From: Nosema muscidifuracis
Lineage: Eukaryota; Microsporidia; Nosematidae
DNA length: 64,000 bases
Reading direction: 5' to 3'
NCBI GenBank assembly: GCA_028335825.1
Contig: JAIOKI010000014.1
Span: 426,972 to 490,971 of the forward strand
Positions 55,717 through 64,000 of the stretch are shown here, one piece after another. Under the pieces are notes generated by a model. The model had not been told where the DNA came from. It worked only from the letters and a program-made list of their open reading frames with translations, and did no database searches. Made by a program: the position numbers and the translations under genes. Within the stretch, counting starts at the first letter, position 1. Each line of letters begins with the position of its first letter.

Positions 55717-58700
55717 TTTTGTCTATTTACAATTTTAGAAGATAAATTTAAGAAAATATTATATGTTAACTAATAAATTTTATTAACTATTATTCATTTA
55801 TTTTACTTTATTAAATATACTTATAAAATTTATATTGCATTAATTTTTACTTTATTAATTTCCATAAGAATAAATAGACTATCATTAATTCAATATTCTA
55901 TTAAAAACAACACTAATAATAAGAATATCAACAAAGGTATATTTTTACACATATTAAGTTTATAAATTTAATCTTACTAGAAATTTATATATTATAATTA
56001 TTTTTTAGAAACAATTACTTTGTATTAATAATATTATATAAGATAACTGAAAGTAGCTTCTTAATTTGATGTCTATATATAATTTTTAAAATGACTTTAC
56101 TGAGAATTCAAAGAGAAATATACAATAAAAAGAAGAACCAATGCAAAAAGGATAAAAGTTTATTTATACATAATATTGAGATTTATATATCATAGAAAAA
56201 AATAAATACAAGGAATAAAAATGTAACTAATATATTTTATCTTTTTTTTTAAATCGTTATTCCATATAGAAAGATTGTATTTTTAAAGACTATAAAATAG
56301 TCATAAAATATCTCTTATCGGATTCAATTCATAAGACTATAAAATTTACAAGCTATAAGTATTGAAATAGCAAGTATATAATATGATTATGAATATAAAG
56401 ACTAAGTATAAATAATGGATTTTATGAAATTGAAGAAATGAAACACATCAATAAATTATATAACTTGATAAATATGATAAAACATTTAAAAGTCGAAGAT
56501 GGTGACCTTTTATAAAGACATTTATTTTTACATAAATAATATTATTGATAAATACGACAGAATCTTGTAGGGATGAAAAATAAAGATTTATAAAAATAAT
56601 TTGGACATAATAATTCACATGATATTAATTTTTTTATTCAATTCAAAAATTAGAGAAAGATTCATTAGAGTAGTAGGTCTAATAAAAATATTATTCTTTA
56701 TATTATCTTGTAATCCTAAAATTAGTAAAATAATAAATAATAAAGCTGAGATTATTGACAGAAATATCATAGAATAAAATATATACTGCTGATAGACTAT
56801 TGTTCATAATTTCAGAATCAATAAACTTGTAGAAATTTTCAATATGATTTGAATTTCTTTTTATACTTTCTTCATATTAAATTCTATACACTAAGGTTAG
56901 TTCATACATCCATCTCTTAAATCATAAACTTTACATAATATATTGACGAAATCTTCATAAATAGCAAAAAGTTTTATTAAAACATTATTAATAATTTGTT
57001 ATTCATATCAGTATGTATTAATTTATATCTTGAAGTTTTTAAAAATCAAAGAAAAATTAAAATATTCGTTATCGAACCATAAAAAATCAAGATCATCTAT
57101 ACCACATTGATAATCGATTTTATATTTCCTATACATTCAATTTCATCGTGATTTAGTATAATTTATGAAAGTCATGAAAACATTTATGAGATAATAATAA
57201 CTCATATTTTGTTATCAGATAATTTTAATATATTATAAAATATGTAATGATTGTATCTTTTTTAATATCACTTTGTCGTAAACATAGAATTATTAATCAG
57301 TGTTAGACTTTTATAAGTTAAGTGTATTTAGTAAAAAAATAAATACTAATATTGAACATCATAACAACAGAATTTTTGTATAGATTTAATGTATGTGAAT
57401 TATTAATATCATAGAAAAATCAATGATATATTATTGCTTTATGTTTTTAAATCTATTTTGATGTTAAAAATGAGAAAATATATATTTTCGTATCTATTGC
57501 AAAAAAATTATTTATTTCTCATCAGTGAAATATTTTCGATGTATTGATATACCCCTAAACAATATAAAAAATAAACTATTTATATCATTTATAGATAAAA
57601 ATAATAAGAAGTATTAAGTACTACATTTTACATTTATTTTACTAGCATTTGTTAATGTGATTAATTGATTATTTAGATAATTCAATTTTTCATTATTAAC
57701 ATGATAATATCCATAGACTTATGACAATCATATAAAAATTTATCATATTTGTTAAATTGTTTTTTTTTAAATATCTGTATTGTAAAACATTCTTATGAAA
57801 TTATATTTTATTAAAACTTTTACATAGTGTTAATTGAGATGTTTGTCATATCATAAAATTTTTAATGATGATCTGTTCTAAACATTATTAATATATTATA
57901 ATATTTATAAAATAATTAGAATTAATAAATATATGAGTATCATTATAGAGAAGAAATTAAGAGATATAAATACACACATGTTTTCTTTTAGAAAAATAAA
58001 ATATATTGATTAGAAAGATGATTATAAATTTACAATGATCTTTAGACTGTTAATATTAAAGAGAAATGAAAATATATATTTTATAATGATACGTTTAATT
58101 TCTTACTTAAAAATCAATGTATCATATCTCGTCTATTTTTATAACTCACATGAATTATATTGTAAATAGTTAATAATTTATATTTATAAATTCTATATTC
58201 ATTGATGGTATTAAAACAAGAGATTATATTAATCTTATAAAATAGCATTGTAATAATTATCATAATTTACTTTGATTATAAAAATACATTATTAATAACT
58301 AGGGGTCAAAATTATATCACAATGAGCATAAGAAGTAAATTAATAATAAATTTAATATATTGTAGATAATTGAGAAATATTTGTTATTTACACATGAAAA
58401 TTTTATTGTTTGATTTAAAAATAAATTAAAAATTTAAATAAATTATTTAGCACTATAAAAAGACTAAATGTGTATGAAATATATTTAGAAACTAATAATG
58501 ATTTTGAATTTAATTAAATACTAAAGATTTTAAATTAAGATATTTTTTACAATAATTACTTTTATAGATATGGATATAAATCAATTAATCAGATCTTTGA
58601 TTCAATAAAAAAAATTAAATTATATGTTTATGTAAAAACACTGAGTTTAAATTAATAATTTAAATATATGTCTTTGCAAACATTATTATATATACTATCA

Positions 58701-58870
58701 TACAAAAAAATATCAAGTTTAAAAAATTAATTAAAAGATAATTTAATTTAGATAAACACAAAATGAAATAATATATAATAAAATCTAAGAAAATTAAAAT
58801 TATTTATTTGAATTATGATTATGTCAAATTTAATTTGTTTTATGTTAAATAATAAATTTTTTTAACCTTA
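55717..58870. other. Intergenic, nothing recognised
   Basis: AT-rich with no supportable gene, RNA or repeat. A lone ATACCCCTAAAC at about 57,550 has no following ORF. Confidence 0.5.
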
Positions 58871-59269
58871 ATGAATATCATTTGTATTTTATTTACAACT
58901 ATATTTACTGCTGATCTTAAAAAGACAAAAAATACAATTTTAAAATCTGATTCTATTTTATTAAAAGATATCACCGATTTTTATATTGAAGGAATGAATA
59001 AAGAAGGATTTAAAAATGCTCCTATATTATTAATTGATTATAAATATACACAATATACTAAAATTATTGAAGAATTATAAGTAGAATTTAAAAAAATCAC
59101 CTTAAAAGATTTGCCAACAGGTTTTAATATAAAAGCTTAAGTAGAATCACATCCCTGTCCTCTATCACGTAAATGTAAAGATGCTATGTTCTACTATAAA
59201 ACGACACCAAATAGTGTTTTAATAAAGGGTGGAGATAAAAATATAAACTCACTAACGAATAAATTTTGA
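58871..59269 (+). pseudogene. Short secreted ORF with two in-frame TAA codons
   Basis: The ATG at 58,871 follows TTTTTTAACCTTA, a CC-type start motif, and encodes a signal-peptide-like start (MNIICILFTTIFTADLKK). The frame is open for 69 codons to TAA at 59,078-59,080, but stays protein-like beyond it (F-K-K-I-T-L-K-D-L-P-T-G-F-N; then, past a second TAA at 59,138-59,140, H-P-C-P-L-S-R-K-C-K-D-A-M-F-Y-Y) until TGA at 59,267-59,269. Both internal stops sit in TAA-GTA-GAA, so single C-to-T changes of two CAA-GTA-GAA repeats would explain them. Either the 69-residue form is the present product or the whole is a young pseudogene. No family recognised. Confidence 0.5.
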
Positions 59270-60097
59270 TTTATATAATGTAATTTACACTTAAAGTAAA
59301 ATTTGAATGAAATATTATTAATGTTGTACACCAAAATTTTACTTGATTTCTTTCTAATTTTAACGTTTAATTATTTTCAGAATACATAACTAAATGTTAA
59401 ACTCTATTATAGTAAACATATAAAATAAATATAAAATATTTTATATAGAAATTTTAAAGAATGTATATTGACTAGTTCTAATTCAAAACTTTGACGTAGA
59501 AAAACTTCTTGACGATAAATTTACAAATTTCTTATAAATTGATATGATAAATATTACAAGATGTGAAGGTTTAAATGTTTCTTCTGTAGAATTAAATATG
59601 ACAAGATCATAAAATCTTTTGAAAAATTAAGTTATATCTTACATAGAATACTGAACAAATAAAATATTGTATCAATTGATAAACCATTTAAATCGAAATA
59701 TATATTCATTCCAGAATCTTATTAATACTTTATAAAAAATTTCTCTTGACTAGGAAGAAAAAGACATCGATAGCATTTAGATTGAAAATTAGTTAAATTA
59801 AAATACTAAACACAAAGATTACTTATATAATTATTTTTTCATTCATGAAGAATTTTGTTATGATTTGACGTATGGATATTTTAAATAATCACAAATATTA
59901 AATTAGCATTGACAGACAGATAATTTATTTAATATTGGTCTTATATTACTCTGTTGTGAATATTGAAATAATAAAATATGTAAGAATAAATAAATTATAA
60001 ATAATAGATAAAAGTTAGTGATTATGATTATTATATAATTAGTTTCATTTATATAAATTTTATGTTATTTTCTAAAATAAATTTTTAATCATACCCT
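59270..60097. other. Intergenic, nothing recognised
   Basis: No supportable feature. Confidence 0.45.
60094..60096 (+). promoter_or_regulatory. CCC start motif
   Basis: TCATACCCTATG places CCC one base before the ATG at 60,098, supporting that start over any downstream codon. Confidence 0.55.
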
Positions 60098-60499
60098 ATG
60101 ATATCATTTCTTGTACTACTTAACATACTAAATAAAGCATACTGAACAAACAGAACGTCAGAACAAGAATATGAAAATACAGTGCACACGAAATATAACT
60201 TATCTGAAAACATTTTAGATCCTTATATCACTATAAAGCATGTATCAGAACTTGATCAAAATATCTTGCTTGATCATTTTACAGTTATTTTGTGTTTTTT
60301 TATTTCGTTTATTTTTTTAATATTTGCTAGGATTATATTGTTTGTTTATGAAGGTCGTGATACTCCCAGAGTAATATGCTATATCTTTTACATACTATTA
60401 GTTCTTGTACTCCTACTACCTACTGTGGGTGTAATATTAGAATATTATTTTTATAATTTGAATCAGGAATTATGGATTTCTTTCAATAAATTATTTTAA
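60098..60499 (+). pseudogene. Membrane-protein ORF interrupted by one TGA after its signal peptide
   Basis: From the ATG at 60,098 the frame reads a signal-peptide-like MISFLVLLNILNKAY, meets TGA at codon 16 (60,143-60,145), then continues in the same frame for 117 codons to TAA. The downstream part has an N-glycosylation-like stretch, then two strong membrane spans (F-T-V-I-L-C-F-F-I-S-F-I-F-L-I-F, and I-F-Y-I-L-L-V-L-V-L-L-L-P-T) separated by a charged loop (E-G-R-D-T-P-R). No ATG lies between the TGA and the spans. It is the last ORF before the telomere. Either a very young pseudogene, stop read-through or a sequence error. Two-span layout recalls 15,018-15,260. Confidence 0.55.
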
Positions 60500-61405
60500 A
60501 ATTAATTACATGATTTTATATAAAAAAATTCATGTCTCAAATCAAATAAAAAAATTTGATAATTTGACAGATTTTAATAGTCTAAAAACACTGATAATTA
60601 GTTTTTCCTTGTGAAACGTAAATTATAACGTAAGAAAAAAAATATCACAAAAAACATATTACAGAACTCAAAAAATAGCATCATCTAAGTATTGGTACCT
60701 TAATCAAAGTCAACAGCAGAATATCAAACCCTATGCATTGAAGTATTACTTGCATTAGGACTGTGAAAAAGTGTGTAAATTATATACTTCAATATATTAT
60801 TTTGATATTATATTAATTACTACATAGTACAAAATTGAAAATTTATGAAAAAAAATTCTTGAATTTAAATAAATATAAATACTTCAATATTGTTAAAATT
60901 AGACTGTATATTCTCTTGCTCTTTCAATCATATTTTTAGTGTGGTCTGATCAAGAAAAGACGAAATTGTATTTATTTCTAAGATATTTAAAAGTCATAAA
61001 TAATTCCAGATGGATAATTTAATCACGTATATTAAATTGGTAAAATAAAATAGAAAAAAGAAGTTATACATTTCGAGATGATGTTTAAAAGTTCACCAAA
61101 TTAATCCAGATTTATATTATTATTAATTAAATAAAATATCTAATATTATATTAAATATATTTTTATTTATTTCTTATATATATTTCTTCCTGACAGAATT
61201 ATCATTTGACATCAATATATTTAATGTCATTTACTCATCTTCTTCTGTATAAAAAAAATTGAATAATAATCGAAATAAATATTTATTATGTCTAAATTTA
61301 AAAATTATATTTTGTAATTTTTTCTTAGAAATATCTATAATTGTTCTGAGAAGACACGTCATCTAAAAATATTTTATTTTCTAGATAATTAAATATTGTG
61401 AAATA
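60500..61405. other. Telomere-adjacent non-coding sequence
   Basis: About 900 bases of AT-rich sequence between the last ORF and the telomeric array. No rDNA and no subtelomeric satellite was seen. Confidence 0.6.
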
Positions 61406-64000
61406 TTAGGTTAGGTAGGTAGGTAGGTAGGTAGGTAGGTAGGTAGGTAGGTAGGTAGGTAGGTAGGTAGGTAGGTAGGTAGGTAGGTAGGTAGGTAGGT
61501 AGGTAGGTAGGTAGGTTAGGTAGGTTAGGTAGGTAGGTTAGGTAGGTAGGTAGGTAGGTAGGTAGGTTAGGTAGGTAGGTAGGTAGGTAGGTAGGTAGGT
61601 TAGGTAGGTTAGGTAGGTAGGTAGGTTAGGTAGGTAGGTAGGTAGGTAGGTAGGTAGGTAGGTAGGTAGGTAGGTAGGTAGGTTAGGTAGGTAGGTAGGT
61701 AGGTAGGTAGGTTAGGTAGGTAGGTAGGTAGGTAGGTAGGTAGGTAGGTAGGTAGGTTAGGTAGGAGGTTAGGTAGGTTAGGTAGGTAGGTAGGTTAGGT
61801 AGGTAGGTAGGTTAGGTAGGTAGGTTAGGTAGGTAGGTAGGTTAGGTAGGTTAGGTAGGTTAGGTAGGTAGGTAGGTAGGTAGGTAGGTAGGTAGGTTAG
61901 GTAGGTAGGTTAGGTAGGTTAGTAGGTTAGGTAGGTTAGGTTAGGTAGGTTAGGTAGGTAGGTAGGTAGGTAGGTAGGTAGGTTAGGTAGGTAGGTAGGT
62001 AGGTAGGTAGGTAGGTAGGTTAGGTAGGTTAGGTAGGTTAGGTAGGTTAGGTAGGTAGGTAGGTAGGTTAGGTAGGTAGGTAGGTAGGTTAGGTAGTAGG
62101 TTAGGTAGGTTAGGTAGGTTAGGTAGGTAGGTTAGGTAGGTAGGTTAGGGGTTAGGTAGGTAGGTAGGTAGGTAGGTAGGTTAGGTAGGTAGGTTAGGTA
62201 GGTTAGGTAGGTTAGGTAGGTAGGTTAGGTAGGTTAGGTAGTTAGGTAGGTTAGGTAGGTTAGGTAGGTTAGGTAGGTTAGGTAGGTAGGTTAGGTAGGT
62301 TAGGTAGGTTAGGTAGGTTAGGTAGGTAGGTAGGTAGGTTAGGTAGGTTAGGTAGGTTAGGTAGGTTAGGTAGGTAGGTTAGGTAGGTTAGTAGGTTAGG
62401 TAGGTAGGTAGGTTAGGTAGGTAGGTAGGTAGGTAGGTTAGGTAGGTAGGTTAGGTAGGTAGGTAGGTTAGGTAGGTTAGGTAGGTAGGTTAGGTAGGTA
62501 GGTTAGGTAGGTTAGGTAGGTTAGGTAGGTAGGTAGGTAGGTAGGTTAGGTAGGTAGGTAGGTATAGGTTAGGTAGGTTAGGTAGGTTAGGTAGGTTAGG
62601 TAGTTAGGTAGGTAGGTAGGTAGGTAGGTAGTAGGTAGGTTAGGTAGGTTAGGTAGGTTAGGTAGGTAGGTTAGGTAGGTAGGTAGGTAGGTTAGGTAGG
62701 TTAGGTAGTTAGGTAGGTTAGGTAGGTAGGTTAGGTAGGAGTAGTAGGTAGGTAGGTTAGGTAGGTAGGTTAGGTAGGTAGGTAGGTTAGGTAGGTAGGT
62801 AGGTTAGGTTAGGGTAGGTTAGGTAGGGTAGGTTAGTAGGTTAGGTAGGTTAGGTAGGTAGGTAGGTAGGTTAGGTAGGTTAGGTAGGTAGGTAGGTAGG
62901 TAGGTTAGGTAGGTTAGGTAGGTAGGTAGGTAGGTAGGTAGGTAGGTAGGTAGGTTAGGTAGGTAGGTAGGTAGGGTAGGTAGGTTAGGTAGGTTAGGGG
63001 TAGGTTAGGTAGGTAGGTAGGTTAGGTAGGTTAGGTAGGTTAGGTAGGTAGGTAGGTTAGGTAGGTTAGGTAGGTTAGGTAGGTAGGTAGGTAGGTAGGT
63101 AGGTAGGTAGGTAGTTGTTAGGTAGGTAGGTTAGGTAGGTAGGTAGGTAGGTAGGTAGGTAGGTAGGTAGGTAGGTAGGTTAGGTAGGTAGGTTAGGTAG
63201 GTAGGTAGGTAGGTAGGTTAGGTAGGTTAGGTAGGTAGGTAGGTAGGTAGGTAGGTAGGTAGTAGGTAGGTTAGGTAGGTTAGGTAGGTAGGTAGTAGGT
63301 AGGTAGGTAGGTAGGTAGGTAGGTAGGTAGGTTAGGTAGGTTAGGTAGGTAGGTAGGTAGGTAGGTTAGGTAGGTAGGTAGGTTAGGTAGGTAGGTAGGT
63401 AGGTAGGTTAGGTAGGTAGGTAGGTAGGTAGTAGGTTAGGTAGGTTAGGTAGGTAGGTAGGTAGGTTAGGTAGGTTAGGTAGGTTAGGTAGGTAGGTAGG
63501 TTAGGTAGGTAGGTAGGTAGGTTAGGTAGGTAGGTAGGTAGGTAGGTAGGTAGGTAGGTAGGTAGGTAGGTAGGTAGGTTAGGGGAGGTAGGTAGGTAGG
63601 TAGGTAGGTAGGTAGGTAGGTAGGTAGGTAGGTAGGTAGGTAGGTAGGTAGTAGGTTAGGTAGGTAGGTAGGTAGGTTAGGTAGGTAGGTAGGTTAGGTA
63701 GGTAGGTTAGGTAGGTAGGTAGGTAGGGTTAGGTAGGTAGGTAGGTAGGTAGGTAGGTAGGTTAGGGTAGGTAGGTTAGGTAAGGTAGGTAGGTAGGTTA
63801 GGTAGGTAGGTAGGTAGGTAGGTTAGGTAGGTAGGTTAGGTAGGTAGGTTAGGTAGGTAGGTTAGGTAGGTTAGGTAGGTTAGGTAGGTAGGTAGGTAGG
63901 TAGGTAGGTAGGTAGGTAGGTAGGTAGTAGGGTTGGTAGGTAGGTAGGTAGGTAGGTAGGTAGGTAGGTAGGTAGGTAGGTAGGTAGGTTAGGTAGGGTA
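61406..64000 (+). repeat. Telomere, mixed TAGG and TTAGG
   Basis: The window ends in about 2.6 kb of tandem TAGG units interspersed with TTAGG, plus rare variants (TTAGGG, GTAGTAGG, AGGAGG). The array starts abruptly at TTAGGTTAGG and its first 100 bases are almost pure TAGG. The G-rich strand runs 5' to 3' towards the right edge, as it must at a right-hand chromosome end, so the window stops inside or at the end of the chromosome. Insects and Encephalitozoon are known for TTAGG; the surrounding genes argue for a microsporidian. Confidence 0.93.

Noticed and set aside
60182-60499. 105-residue protein starting at GTG
   Set aside because: A CCC motif and signal peptide point to the ATG at 60,098, with an in-frame TGA between.
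1-64000. General reassignment of TAA or TGA to an amino acid
   Set aside because: Intact genes terminate at TAA, and TGG encodes Trp in the HECT protein; only leaky TGA at single sites remains open.
1-64000. rRNA genes next to the telomere, as in some microsporidia
   Set aside because: No GC-richer conserved rRNA segment was seen anywhere in the window.

Overview
The window looks like the end of a chromosome from an extremely AT-rich microsporidian, probably a Nosema/Vairimorpha-type genome; the genus is an inference. Four things point there: intron-free genes; a CCC-like (once GGG-like) motif a few bases before many start codons, the known microsporidian start signal; compact versions of conserved eukaryotic proteins (RNase P/MRP Rpp30/Rpp1, a HECT ubiquitin ligase, a J-like membrane protein, a homeodomain protein, a Bem46/ABHD-type hydrolase); and about 2.6 kb of TAGG/TTAGG telomere at the right edge.

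Layout. 1-10 kb is the densest part: a cut-off Cys-rich type I membrane protein, a Cys-rich secreted protein, a tiny type I membrane protein, a signal-peptide orphan, Rpp30/Rpp1, a membrane-anchored orphan, and a secreted orphan with a RING-like tail. 10-19 kb is mostly AT-rich sequence with one two-TM protein and decayed ORFs. 19-27 kb holds the HECT gene, an orphan that has a second decayed copy near 42 kb, and a 542-residue secreted orphan. 27-45 kb is a graveyard: a ruined SSRP1/Pob3 (FACT) gene, a paralogue of the 542-residue orphan interrupted by one TGA, fossil Ty3/gypsy pieces around a homeobox gene, diverged dispersed repeats, and the decayed copy of the 22-24 kb segment. 45-50 kb has a hydrolase and the J-like protein. 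50-61 kb is nearly empty apart from one orphan and two ORFs carrying in-frame stops. The telomere starts near 61,406.

Apparently intact coding sequence, counting the TGA-interrupted paralogue, covers only about 13.5 kb (roughly 21%), which is low for a microsporidian and fits a subtelomeric zone of gene death. Most recognisable orphans begin with a signal peptide or signal anchor, so the region mixes a few housekeeping genes (Rpp30/Rpp1, HECT, homeodomain) with candidate secreted or surface proteins. Nearly all intact genes end in TAA (16 TAA, 1 TAG, no TGA). No rRNA, tRNA or CRISPR array was recognised.
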